From a virus, in IMG/VR virus record IMGVR_UViG_3300036939_000063, positions 1 through 33,824 of that record: a DNA stretch of 33,824 nt, one strand, 5' to 3'. Every line of letters starts with the position of its first letter. The first letter of the stretch is position 1. A program made the position numbers and the translations under genes. The notes under the pieces were generated by a model. It had not been told where the DNA came from. It saw nothing but the letters and a program-made list of their open reading frames with translations, and made no database searches. This document shows, one piece after another, positions 25,055 through 33,003 of this stretch.

Positions 25055-26235
25055 AACTTCCGTCCTCGGCGCTCATTTTCTACGATTAATTTTCGCATTA
25101 ATTTTCGCTCAATTTTAGCGGCTAAAGTATCGATATCAATTTGGGGAGCTAAATTGTTAGAATGATTAACTTGCGATCGCAAATTAGGATTTGGAGGTGA
25201 CTGAAAAGTAACAGGCGATCGCTCTGGGTTCATTGAAATAGTAGAAAATTCCTCTATTGTTGTGTTTGGCAGTTCTTGAGACGCTTGCGGCGCGATCGCA
25301 GGTGGACTAGAAAATACTAAAGGTGTGTTTGATTTAACCGAATTTATGCGGGTTTCTCGAACTACTAATTTTCGGGGTGGTGATGGCTGATTTGGGGTTG
25401 CGATCGCCTCTTCAGTTGAAACAATATTAATTAACGTCTTCACCGCCGCATCTTGCCGAGATTGAGCATAAACAATCGGTAGAGATTGCGACGCTAAATT
25501 GCTCTGAATCGGGACAGAACGTAGTGGAATTGAACTGGATAGTGGCAGAGTATTGGTCGGGTTTTGTTCTTGGGGAACAACTGGCTGAGTATCAGGATTA
25601 ACTGTTAAAGAAGCTGGAGATTTGGCTGAAGCGAATTTAGCTTGAACTACCATTGGTTGACTCGCCTCAGTTTGAGACTTTTGTGCATCGGCATTTGCTC
25701 CAAGAGAAATGCCACTTGCTGTTTGAGTTTCATCTTGCCGAGATTGAGCATAAACAATCGGTAGAGATTGCGACGCTAAATTGCCCTGATCCGGGACAGA
25801 ATGTAGTGGAAGTGAACTGGATAGAGGTCGAGTATTGGTTGGATTTTGTTGCTGGAGAATAACTGGCTGAGTATCAGGATTAACTGGTAAAGAAGCTGGA
25901 GATTTGGCTGAAGCGAATTTAGCTTGAACTACCGTTGTTTGACTCGCATCAGGTTGAGACTTTTGTGCATCGGCATTTGTCCCAAGAGAAATGCCACTTG
26001 CTGTTTGAGTTTCATCTTGCCGAGATTGAGCATAAACAATCGGCAGTTGTTCAGTTTTTAACTCTGCCACATTGTAATGACGTTGAGCGATCGCCAGCAG
26101 AGGCAATCGGCTAGCAAAACGCTGTGCTCGCAAAATAATTCCCCTAGCCATTCGAGGACTAATCACCCCAGGTTGAACCAGCGGACGAGTGAGTCGCTGA
26201 AGCAGTTTGGGGTCAAAAATATCTGACTCAGTCAT
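25051..26235 (-). CDS. Repeat-rich hypothetical protein at the Afp6 position
   Basis: A 394-residue protein of no recognised family. Residues 1-60 are an ordered basic region (DPKLLQRLTRPLVQPGVI, AQRFASRLPLLAIAQRHYN). The middle has LPIVYAQSRQD at residues 64, 158 and 252: two full 94-residue repeats plus a partial third, rich in Q, S, A and P and probably disordered. The last 30 residues form a charged helix (IDTLAAKIERKLMRKLIVEN) like the C-terminus of other eCIS proteins at this place. It lies between tube protein 2 (6 bp) and the LysM protein (ATGA overlap), so it is part of the machine. The N- and C-terminal ends could link tube and baseplate. Repeat number may vary between strains. Confidence 0.75.
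   Translation of the reverse strand: MTESDIFDPKLLQRLTRPLVQPGVISPRMARGIILRAQRFASRLPLLAIAQRHYNVAELKTEQLPIVYAQSRQDETQTASGISLGTNADAQKSQPDASQTTVVQAKFASAKSPASLPVNPDTQPVILQQQNPTNTRPLSSSLPLHSVPDQGNLASQSLPIVYAQSRQDETQTASGISLGANADAQKSQTEASQPMVVQAKFASAKSPASLTVNPDTQPVVPQEQNPTNTLPLSSSIPLRSVPIQSNLASQSLPIVYAQSRQDAAVKTLINIVSTEEAIATPNQPSPPRKLVVRETRINSVKSNTPLVFSSPPAIAPQASQELPNTTIEEFSTISMNPERSPVTFQSPPNPNLRSQVNHSNNLAPQIDIDTLAAKIERKLMRKLIVENERRGRKL
25450..26046. repeat. 282-bp tandem repeat inside the Afp6-position gene
   Basis: Two copies at about 26046-25765 and 25764-25483 (minus strand), followed by a short partial copy to about 25450. Nucleotide identity is high, pointing to recent duplication. The length is a multiple of three, so gain or loss of units keeps the frame. 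Confidence 0.85.
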
Positions 26236-26241
26236 AGGATT

Positions 26242-26763
26242 TTAGATTATAGTTCTAGCAATCGCTAAACCTCGCGCCAACGAAGGTTTATTAATTCCTC
26301 GATGCACCAATTCAACTCGCTCAACCGCAACTTGTGTATCATTGCTAGCTTCAAATTGAGGCCCCACCCATTTTACTGGATAAGCATCCTTGAAATTCCA
26401 CCATGTGATGGGTAAACGCTTGCGATCTAGGAGCATAATCGTACCGCTGCGTAGCTTAATTTTGCCTTTGCTGGCAGACGAGTACCAATCCCATAGGGAA
26501 TCTATCGCTGTCATCCCGTGGCTTAAAACTAGGTTGGGATAAACCGTCCGGGTAGGGAATTTATGTATGTACTCATTCCTGCCACCTTCCTGATACTCCT
26601 CCAACTGAATTTCACTTTCTAGACCTGTAACTTCTGTAAATCCACCTGTGAGTAACCCATCAATTTCCACCCAAAAATTGTAGGACATATAAGGGTCAAA
26701 GCGAATTCCAAGTAAATCGGTTCCCGCAGCAAAAGCAGCATTAAGTCCTAATTTCGCGACCAT
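26242..26763 (-). CDS. eCIS tube protein 2 (gp19-like, Afp5)
   Basis: A 173-residue inner tube protein. DPYMSYNFWVEIDGLLTGGF and TEVTGLESEIQLEEYQEGG are the typical gp19/Hcp-like start, and NFKDAYPVKWVGPQFEASND with VAVERVELVHRGI is the usual end. Two tube paralogues are normal in eCIS: one polymerises, the other forms the first ring on the baseplate. GGAGGAAAT stands before the ATG. Its position next to the Afp6- and Afp7-type genes suggests it is the baseplate-proximal (Afp5-like) tube. Confidence 0.9.
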   Translation of the reverse strand: MVAKLGLNAAFAAGTDLLGIRFDPYMSYNFWVEIDGLLTGGFTEVTGLESEIQLEEYQEGGRNEYIHKFPTRTVYPNLVLSHGMTAIDSLWDWYSSASKGKIKLRSGTIMLLDRKRLPITWWNFKDAYPVKWVGPQFEASNDTQVAVERVELVHRGINKPSLARGLAIARTII

Positions 26764-26840
26764 ATTTCCTCCAATTAAGTTTCTCTAGTCCCTTTCATAC
26801 CAAATCCGCCCTAATAGCCCCTTTTTCATGATTGGTGTCG

Positions 26841-26868
26841 TAGAGACGTTTCGGCGGAAGTCTCTACA
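26841..26868. repeat. GTAGAGAC inverted repeat
   Basis: GTAGAGAC (26841-26848) and GTCTCTAC (26861-26868) enclose a 12-base loop. This is a common cyanobacterial intergenic palindrome. It lies in the 257-bp gap (26764-27020) between the DUF6760 frame and tube gene 2; nothing else recognisable is in this gap. Confidence 0.65.
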
Positions 26869-27020
26869 AGGTGAGGATAGTCTCAACCAGTAATATCAAG
26901 TCCGGCAAATCACCCATAATATCAAATTCGTAGTTGCGCTGCCAGCACTCTCATCGCAACTATGAACTTTCCTCTCATTTCCAACAAGGGTATATTAGCG
27001 GACATGATATACGCCCATCG

Positions 27021-27173
27021 TTACAACTGCTGATTAATTCGGGCAATTTCACCAACCCATTGCTGTCTTTCCCAATGTTCCATTGCCATAATTTGGGTGT
27101 GTGGCCAGTGAAAGTGATAAGCAATATATGCTACCTCCTCAAGTAACCGATTTGAGGGGTAGCACGTTACTCC
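27021..27173 (-). CDS. DUF6760-like tail-assembly extension in the -1 frame, no own start codon
   Basis: Fifty codons ending in TAA at 27021-27023. The product reads GVTCYPSNRLL, then EEVAYIAYHFHWPHTQIM, then EHWERQQWVGEIARINQQL, the recognised pattern of the small DUF6760 family that follows the tail-assembly gene in eCIS loci. Between the last in-frame stop upstream (a TGA about 30 bases before 27173) and the conserved YPSN there is no ATG, GTG or TTG. The frame is -1 to the preceding gene and meets it at the GGGGG of 27172-27176. A single -1 slip there gives a 170-residue fusion. An alternative is a one-base error in the sequence that splits a fused gene. Confidence 0.75.
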   Translation of the reverse strand, partial: GVTCYPSNRLLEEVAYIAYHFHWPHTQIMAMEHWERQQWVGEIARINQQL

Positions 27174-27176
27174 CCC
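27129..27176 (-). promoter_or_regulatory. Candidate programmed -1 frameshift signal (slip site, spacer, stem-loop)
   Basis: On the minus strand GGGGG (27176-27172) is read ATG GGG GAG TAA in the tail-assembly frame. A glycyl-tRNA on GGG can slip back one base onto GGG with full pairing. After a 7-base spacer containing the frame-0 stop comes a stem-loop at 27164-27129: TGCTACC and CCTCAA pair with GGTAGCA and TTGAGG, 13 base pairs with one bulged A and a 9-base loop. Slip site, 5-9 base spacer and stem-loop is the standard layout of bacterial -1 frameshifting. Confidence 0.7.
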
Positions 27177-27532
27177 ATCGGCACAGTTTCTACCTCAAAT
27201 TCACCCTGACAGTGCGGACAAGTGACTTGGAAACGACTGTGACCGTTTTGATTAATCCGCTGATATAAGTCTTGCAAGTAGACCAAATCAGCAGAAAATA
27301 AACCCTCGATTGTCCTAGGATTTATTTGCTCCAACGTTCCCAAATTCGTAATTACTCGCGACAAGAGAATAATCACCAAATAGCCAGGATTGGCTTGCAC
27401 TCGTGGGTCACGCAAGGGTGTAATCTCGTCATAAGCTGTCGCCAGTCGCATGGTTCCTTCCCGATGAACATTGCCTTCTGAGTCTACATACCCTTGGGGC
27501 AAGATAAACGGAAATTCCGTCTGCTGAATCAT
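27167..27532 (-). CDS. Phage tail assembly protein (gpG-like position)
   Basis: A 121-residue protein found next to the tube gene in eCIS loci. It has an N-terminal beta region (FPFILPQGYVDSEGNVHREG, MRLATAYDEI), a helical middle (LVIILLSRVITNLG, NPRTIEGLFSADLVYLQDLY) and a CPHCQGEFEV pair of cysteines that could bind zinc. Phage tail-assembly chaperones at this place keep tube or tape-measure proteins soluble. The AGGAG before its ATG lies at the edge of a REP-like element. Its stop is three codons after a GGGGG slip site leading into the DUF6760 frame. Confidence 0.8.
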   Translation of the reverse strand: MIQQTEFPFILPQGYVDSEGNVHREGTMRLATAYDEITPLRDPRVQANPGYLVIILLSRVITNLGTLEQINPRTIEGLFSADLVYLQDLYQRINQNGHSRFQVTCPHCQGEFEVETVPMGE

Positions 27533-27543
27533 GAATTAGCTCC

Positions 27544-27740
27544 TAAGCAGGTGGGTGAAAATAAACACAACATGGGGAGGGTGAGCTTTGAATATTGTAG
27601 GGGCGGGTTTAATTGGTGAAAAACAGCGAGATTGCTCTATTTTGCTGAAAGCCAAACCCGCCCCTACTCGCCTCTTGTCAGGCATTATCCCTAAACCCAC
27701 CCCTACAAAATTATCTGTTTTTTTTACGCCTACCTGCTTA
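27544..27740. repeat. 197-bp MITE/REP-like element
   Basis: Bounded by TAAGCAGGT (27544-27552) and ACCTGCTTA (27732-27740). Inside are GTAGGGGCGGGTTT (27597-27610), its complement (27654-27667) and a one-mismatch copy (27693-27706). A half copy with the same left end sits at 23153-23250. It fills the gap between tube gene 1 and the tail-assembly gene and has no coding capacity. Confidence 0.75.
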
Positions 27741-27742
27741 AT

Positions 27743-28195
27743 TCAAGACCATTTATCTACGGTGATTCCTTCGTGAGCGAGTTCCAACGTTTCGATCGCT
27801 ACTTCATCAGAAGTCGCATTTAGATCCGCTCCCGACCAGGTTGTAGGCCAACAGTGGCTCAGATTCCAGCGAATTTTCTCTTGACCAGTATAGTCGAGGA
27901 GGACAATAGAAATATCTCTGCGATCGGCATTTCCTTTCATCAAGTTCTGCCGCCACTTCCAGAGTTCGTCATTGTTAGTAACGCCACGTTTTAGGGTGAT
28001 ATTTCCGTAGTTATTCAACCCGATTAATTTGCGTTTAGTGAGCGGATCGGTTCCTTCCCGATATTCCGTCGCAGTTTGGGATGAATTTAACCCCGTACAT
28101 TCTCTAAATCCAGCATGAATAATGCCGTTCCATTCCACAAAAAAATTGTATCCAGCATACGGATCGGGTTGATGAGGCGCTTTGATACTTGGCAT
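27743..28195 (-). CDS. eCIS tube protein 1 (gp19-like, Afp1)
   Basis: A 150-residue inner tube protein of the T4 gp19 family. PDPYAGYNFFVEWNGIIHAG and FRECTGLNSSQTATEYREG form the typical start, KRGVTNNDELWKWRQ and IVLLDYTG the middle, and WPTTWSGADLNATSDEVAIE with LELAHEGI the end. The ATG at 28195 with AGGAG at normal distance is preferred to the TTG six bases upstream. It follows the two sheath genes, so it is probably the main tube subunit. Confidence 0.93.
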   Translation of the reverse strand: MPSIKAPHQPDPYAGYNFFVEWNGIIHAGFRECTGLNSSQTATEYREGTDPLTKRKLIGLNNYGNITLKRGVTNNDELWKWRQNLMKGNADRRDISIVLLDYTGQEKIRWNLSHCWPTTWSGADLNATSDEVAIETLELAHEGITVDKWS

Positions 28196-28222
28196 AAACA
28201 AATCTCCTGAGATTAATAGGAA

Positions 28223-29398
28223 CTAAGCGATTGCAACTCCACTAGGACCTTGAATTAAACGCACTATGATGAATTCACTGGGAATCACTGGTGCTAAACC
28301 AATTTCTGTTACCACTTGCCCCGAATCGAGCGATTCGGGCGGGTTAGTTTCAGCATCGCATTTGACATAAAAAGCCTCTTCAAACGTGGCTCCTTTCAGG
28401 GCACCTTGCTCAAACAATGACTCAAAATAATGCGTTAATTCCCGCTCGATCCGCACCCATAGCTTAATGTCATTCGTTTCAAAAACAACATCAGCTAGGT
28501 TACGTTCAATCCAACGATGTACGTTGATAAATAGTCGTCGCACGTTGATATAACGCCAATTTGGGTCTTTGCTTAAAGTCCGGGTGCCCCAAATGCGAAT
28601 TCCCCGCCCCGTCAAAGCACGAATGCAGTTCACACCTCCTAGTTCATCTTTAGGATTGAGACGTTGCAATTCATCATTAGAGAAGTTGAAACTCAGGTCT
28701 AACACACCCTCCAAAACATAGTTAGCTGGAGATTGATGGATGCCTCCCGCGCGATCGCTACTAGCGAAAATTCCAGCAACATGACCGCAGGGTGGGGCAT
28801 CCAACAAGTCTGATTGCGAGTCATTCTCAACTTTGAGCGGCTTAACTTTGAGCCAAGGGGCATACAAAGCAGCATTGATACTGCTTAATTGCTGCTGTTG
28901 TTGTTGAACTATTGAAACATAAGTTGAGACATCACTTACTGACAGAGAGTCGAGGATAGCAAAGCGATCGCCTAACTTTTCGCAATGATCGATTATCGCT
29001 ACTTGTGCTGCCAATTGTTCGCTCTGATTTAAAACCATAATATCTGGCGCACAAATCAGATCGATTTCTTCAAACGCTTCTAAGGCTTCCAACCCGGCCT
29101 TAAACGCTGCTAAAGTCGCTGGATTTTCCAACGGCACTACATAACACAGGCGACCGCCATTTTCAAAAAAACCACGCACTGCATAACCTAAGTAATTCGG
29201 CAGCGTTGATTGTAGTTGACCAAAATAGCCCTCAAATTGTGGCCATAGATTCAGCATTTTCGGTTTATTAATGTCGTCGTTATTTCCAGCATTAACAAAA
29301 CCCAAAAATGCAGGTATACCCGTGAGGAATTCAGGAACAGATGTTGGCAACACCTGCTCTAAATAAATACCAGGAATGGGGTAGTTTGTAGCCATCAT
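28223..29398 (-). CDS. Contractile sheath protein 2
   Basis: A 391-residue sheath protein: N-terminus YPIPGIYLEQVLPTSVPEFL, then GIPAFLGFVNAG, the family motif GYAVRGFFENGGRLCYVVPL, APPCGHVAGIFASSDRAGG, and the C-terminal sheath core YINVRRLFINVHRWIERNL and AFYVKCDAETNPPESLDSGQ. eCIS often carry two or three sheath paralogues; the shorter or diverged one may lie next to the baseplate. The start ATG at 29398 overlaps the stop of sheath gene 1 (ATGA), showing translational coupling. A second ATG follows directly at 29395. Confidence 0.95.
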   Translation of the reverse strand: MMATNYPIPGIYLEQVLPTSVPEFLTGIPAFLGFVNAGNNDDINKPKMLNLWPQFEGYFGQLQSTLPNYLGYAVRGFFENGGRLCYVVPLENPATLAAFKAGLEALEAFEEIDLICAPDIMVLNQSEQLAAQVAIIDHCEKLGDRFAILDSLSVSDVSTYVSIVQQQQQQLSSINAALYAPWLKVKPLKVENDSQSDLLDAPPCGHVAGIFASSDRAGGIHQSPANYVLEGVLDLSFNFSNDELQRLNPKDELGGVNCIRALTGRGIRIWGTRTLSKDPNWRYINVRRLFINVHRWIERNLADVVFETNDIKLWVRIERELTHYFESLFEQGALKGATFEEAFYVKCDAETNPPESLDSGQVVTEIGLAPVIPSEFIIVRLIQGPSGVAIA

Positions 29399-30693
29399 TT
29401 GCCACCAGGCCCCGCCCACTGACTGAGTTGGAAGATAACAAATTCAGCGGGTTTGACCACAGCTACCCCAATCTCAGTTACGACCATACCCTGATCGCGA
29501 ATTTCCGGTGGGTTGGTTTCTTCGTCACACTTGACGTAAAAAGCCTGCTCTGGCGTATCGCCGAACAAAGCCCCACTACGCCAAACCGTTAGCAGGAAGG
29601 CATTCACATTGCGTCGAATTCTTGCCCAGAGGTCGGGTGAATTTGGCTCAAATACCGTCCACTGAGTTCCCTCGTCAATGGACTCGCGCAGATAGTTAAA
29701 TAAGCGGCGCACATTGATGTACTTGAACTCTCCATTGGCATCACCCCCAAGGGTTCGTGCGCCCCACACCCGAATATTGCCGTTAAGATTGCGGATGCAG
29801 TTGATACCTTGGGAATTCAGTCCAGCCTGTTGGGCTTTGCTGACGTTATACATTAGATCGGCTGCTCCCACCAAAACTTCATTGGCGGGTGCTTTGTGAA
29901 CGCCCCGTTGCGTATCTACGCGAGCATACACTCCAGCAATATGTCCGCTAGGTGGTACATCTCTGAGTCCGTCCCCTGATGGATTTTTTAGCTTAGTGAT
30001 TGGGTCAAACACCTTAATCCAGGGGAAATAGAAAGCCGCGTAATCTGAATTGCTAGGCAGGACATCCTTGTTGCTGTTGATGTTAGATGGGTCAATCTTG
30101 GTAGTGCTAGGGGGGTTACTGTCATCTGTCTTCTCAAGAGGACAATCTAAGATGGCAACGCGGTCTTGGACTGACTTGCAGTGGGAGGCGATCGCATCGA
30201 GTACAGTTTTGTTGGTAATACCAGGAGCTGCAACAATAGCAATTTCATCAATCGCCTCGAATTTGTCCAGGGCAGCTGTGACTGAGGCTTCGTTTTCACT
30301 CGTGACCCGCACAACATAGCAACGCGTACCTCCGTTTCTAAAAAAGCCGTACACAGCCTGAGCCAAATTATTCTGACCGTTGTCAAGGGAGAAGTCACCA
30401 AAAGATTTCTTAAATTCGCTGAAGTTTGTACATAGCTTTACTTCATCAGTTATTTTGTCACCTGTCTTTGAGGGAAAGGTTGCAGTCTCGTAAGGGAAGT
30501 TCTCAGCTGTTATAGATGCCTGCGGATCATAGTTGGAATTAGGTTGATCAGTAGGAATCTTAATAGTATCTGGGATGACTCCAATAAACCCAGCAGTACT
30601 GGTACCCACACCAGCAAGGGGGGCTGACCCAGATGGTACTTCTTGAACATAAACTCCTGGAGCGTTTTGAGACGGATTGAACACTACTGGCAT
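29395..30693 (-). CDS. Contractile sheath protein 1 (Afp2/Pvc2-like)
   Basis: A 432-residue phage tail sheath protein. NAPGVYVQEVPSGSAPLAGV and STAGFIGVIPD form the N-terminus that links subunits. AVYGFFRNGGTRCYVVRVTS and VPPSGHIAGVYARVDTQRG follow, then the C-terminal core YINVRRLFNYLRESIDEGTQ, AFYVKCDEETNPPEIRDQG and VVKPAEFVIFQLSQW. Contraction of this sheath drives the tube through a membrane. GAGGAG precedes the ATG. It is probably the main sheath subunit. Confidence 0.96.
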   Translation of the reverse strand: MPVVFNPSQNAPGVYVQEVPSGSAPLAGVGTSTAGFIGVIPDTIKIPTDQPNSNYDPQASITAENFPYETATFPSKTGDKITDEVKLCTNFSEFKKSFGDFSLDNGQNNLAQAVYGFFRNGGTRCYVVRVTSENEASVTAALDKFEAIDEIAIVAAPGITNKTVLDAIASHCKSVQDRVAILDCPLEKTDDSNPPSTTKIDPSNINSNKDVLPSNSDYAAFYFPWIKVFDPITKLKNPSGDGLRDVPPSGHIAGVYARVDTQRGVHKAPANEVLVGAADLMYNVSKAQQAGLNSQGINCIRNLNGNIRVWGARTLGGDANGEFKYINVRRLFNYLRESIDEGTQWTVFEPNSPDLWARIRRNVNAFLLTVWRSGALFGDTPEQAFYVKCDEETNPPEIRDQGMVVTEIGVAVVKPAEFVIFQLSQWAGPGGK

Positions 30694-30763
30694 TGTTTTT
30701 ACTCCTCAATAGAGTTGAATGAATGTAAAGCTTAAAACCAAAAAAACTAGATTTGCCTGTTTA

Positions 30764-31417
30764 TCATAATGTAGGTTTTGGGTCTGACTTGTTCAATGGA
30801 AAATCTTTCTCTGTCACTTCACCTAAACCGAACTGTACGCTGCCCCCTCCCTGTTGGTAGCCTGGGGCAAAGACAGATACGTTTACAGTGCGCTTTTTCT
30901 TCTTGTCTTTAGGTGCCTCTAAGCCACTGAGTAGATACTTTCCTTCATCGTTACTGAAGGTATATTCGCCACTTCCCTGTATTTGCACTTTGGCCTTAGC
31001 AACAGCATCACTTCCCTGGTTTTTAATTTGACCTTTGATTCCAGACGGTGGCAGATCGATATTGGCAGCAAACTTAGGTTTACCCTCGTTATCGCGGGAG
31101 GGTACAATGACCGTGGTCTGGGCAGAGTCGTAACGCGTGCTAGTTCCCGGCAATATTGCCGTCAACGTATAGTTGCCATCGGGCAAATCGACAAAATAAA
31201 AGTACCCATCAACTGCTGTTCTGGTGCGATCGGGACGCTCAGGTAAAGTCTCCCAATCAGCTCCGTACTGTAAGGCTCTCAGCGCCAGCTTGGTTTTAAA
31301 TGGCTCTGGCATCTCAGTGATTTCAACTATAGCTCCGTAAATAGCCTGACCCGTTTCTCGATCGCAGACTTGTCCCGCGATCACCACCTGATGACGGATT
31401 TTCTCTGTTGACATCAT
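30764..31417 (-). CDS. Carboxypeptidase-regulatory-like beta-sandwich protein
   Basis: A 217-residue protein with two CarbopepD_reg-like modules. The first, about residues 8-110, has VVIAGQVCDRETGQAIYGAI and TAVDGYFYFVDLPDGNYTLT. The second, about 125-205, has SGIKGQIKNQGSDAVAKAKV, TFSNDEGKYLLSGL and VNVSVFAPGYQQGG. Such domains decorate surfaces or bind partners. Genes of this kind occur beside the terminator gene in cyanobacterial eCIS clusters, so a role in sheath decoration or assembly is possible but not shown. GAAGGGG lies before ATG-ATG at 31417/31414; the longer frame begins with TTG at 31435. Confidence 0.75.
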   Translation of the reverse strand: MMSTEKIRHQVVIAGQVCDRETGQAIYGAIVEITEMPEPFKTKLALRALQYGADWETLPERPDRTRTAVDGYFYFVDLPDGNYTLTAILPGTSTRYDSAQTTVIVPSRDNEGKPKFAANIDLPPSGIKGQIKNQGSDAVAKAKVQIQGSGEYTFSNDEGKYLLSGLEAPKDKKKKRTVNVSVFAPGYQQGGGSVQFGLGEVTEKDFPLNKSDPKPTL

Positions 31418-31486
31418 CTGTTTCCCCTTCAGCAACTTGTCAAACTCAGGTCAACTTGCAATTCCCCACAATAGCTTTCCTTTGGA

Positions 31487-31793
31487 CTTTGGACAAAACA
31501 AGGATTTGTTCGCGAGTAATGTTTGCGAACTAGCTCTTCAACTCCCTTGGGCTTTTTTCTTAATCTTGTCCCGCCTTAGGTTGGTAGCCATGCAACTTAT
31601 GTTTTTGCGATCACAAGAAAAACTGAATTCAATTCCTGTACCCCTTATCTAGCAAGGATTTCAGGAGCAGGCTGCCCCTGGTTGCACGAACCTTCTATTT
31701 AGGCCTATACATTGGCTGGTTTGTGCTACCCAAACTAATCTGAGTCGTGTTCGCGTTAGTATGACGCGAATTTCTTTCTCTTTTTGTCCAAAG
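31487..31793. repeat. MITE-like element between terminator and beta-sandwich genes
   Basis: The perfect 12-bp inverted repeat CTTTGGACAAAA (31487-31498) and TTTTGTCCAAAG (31782-31793) encloses about 280 bp with no gene. Inside are smaller palindromes such as TTCGCG (31751-31756) with CGCGAA (31765-31770). It accounts for nearly all of the 387-bp gap between the two genes. It may be a non-autonomous transposon or an RNA-level hairpin region. Confidence 0.55.
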
Positions 31794-31804
31794 CCAATTT
31801 CCTA

Positions 31805-32428
31805 CTATCCCGAATCTTTTTCGATGGAAGACTCGATCCACAACTGCTTCTCCATCACCAGTGGTACAGGTTCCCCAATTTCATCAACTGGCACAGCAAT
31901 GGTGACGGTGTAGTTGAGCGTTGGCTTAGGCTTTCCGCCGATCGCTTGCCAGAATTCCCCTAAACTTTGCAACAGACTGGGACGCAGGACGACTGCCCGT
32001 AGGGGAAGCTCCTGTGTCTTGAGACTTCCCTGAAGCACCGTCGCCGGAAGTTCTGGGTAGCGCAGCAGCACCTTCATCACTTCGCCTAGTAGATAATGTT
32101 CTGTCTGCGAATCCGACTTTTCACGAGGCCAAGCGGTAATCAGGTAAGAGCAGTCCACTCGTATTGGAGAGCGCTTTTTGAATCCCGTGCCGTTGCTTTG
32201 GCGCTCCACTGACCACTCCTTGCTACGCAACTCAAGGTTTTCTCGCACATCGTAGAGGAAGAGGCTGATCGCCGGGGGTGTCACATAATTGACAAACTCA
32301 CTGTCAGGTGTGACAAAGCTAATTGCGACTTGCGGCGACAAGCTATCTGGCGAGTTTGACGAGACTAAGTCTAGCGGTAGTTCGCGCTTAAGCAGTTCTT
32401 CCAAGGTTCTATCCAAGTCTTTGAGCAT
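31805..32428 (-). CDS. DUF4255 tail-terminator protein (Pvc16/Afp16-like)
   Basis: A 207-residue protein with the DUF4255/Pvc16 N-terminal domain: LDRTLEELLKRELPLD, QVAISFVTPDSEFVNYVTPP, AISLFLYDVRENLELRS, RVDCSYLITAWP and LLGEVMKVLLRYPELP. The family caps the distal end of sheath and tube and ends polymerisation. It is the first gene of the minus-strand cluster, so the main promoter should lie right of 32428, but no clear promoter was found. Only a weak GGGATGA ribosome site is visible. Confidence 0.9.
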   Translation of the reverse strand: MLKDLDRTLEELLKRELPLDLVSSNSPDSLSPQVAISFVTPDSEFVNYVTPPAISLFLYDVRENLELRSKEWSVERQSNGTGFKKRSPIRVDCSYLITAWPREKSDSQTEHYLLGEVMKVLLRYPELPATVLQGSLKTQELPLRAVVLRPSLLQSLGEFWQAIGGKPKPTLNYTVTIAVPVDEIGEPVPLVMEKQLWIESSIEKDSG

Positions 32429-33003
32429 AAATCATCCCATTTTGGAATTTGGATTGGTAAATCCAAGACAGATAAAAAATTTCAGGGTCATCAACCATGC
32501 AACTACTTTGCAAATTGGTATCAGTCCCTTAACCTTTGACTGAAACTTCCGACTGAAGATAAGAAGCCGTCCCAAAGCAACTTCATACTTTATCCCTCAC
32601 CATTCCTACGACCTATATAAATTTATAGGCGAAAAACTCGAAGTTTTTAATGGACATAACTCCTACTTTATTCGTGCAGTGCTTAGCTAAAAATTGACGA
32701 AATCCTGTATAATGACGCTTTCTTGGATATTAAGATACGTAGATTTTTTCCGACTACTTCAACAACAGCAACTTTAAAAGTTTGTCGAGTAATAGCATCA
32801 GGTACAGGTAAGCTGTTAAGCATTTAATTTACTGGTTGAGGCTGAAGCGGAGACGGATTGATGGTTTTTACCAAAATCTGAAAGTATACAATTTCAATGC
32901 ACCTCAGCTTATAGCGCTCATGGCTCTTTGAGTGATCTTGTCTAAGGTTGAACAAGGTAGCTCATCCACAAAGAGTCAGTAGAAAGACTGAGTTTGTAAG
33001 TGA
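32429..33003. other. Intergenic region upstream of the injection-system cluster
   Basis: No convincing gene in 575 bp. It must hold the promoter of the minus-strand cluster, but no confident -35/-10 pair was seen. There is a near-palindrome CCTATATAAATTTATAGG at 32612-32629. A 46-codon minus-strand frame (32683-32823, beginning MLNSLPVPDAI) was not recognised and may be a gene remnant. Confidence 0.5.

Noticed and set aside
31436-31652. 71-codon plus-strand frame beginning at 31437
   Set aside because: It lies in the MITE-like element and has no domain features.
32612-32629. Near-palindrome CCTATATAAATTTATAGG as a promoter or operator for the cluster
   Set aside because: AT-rich and self-complementary by composition; no matching -35 element or known operator.
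32683-32823. 46-codon minus-strand frame beginning MLNSLPVPDAI
   Set aside because: No recognised family and no strong ribosome site; noted in the intergenic entry only as a possible remnant.
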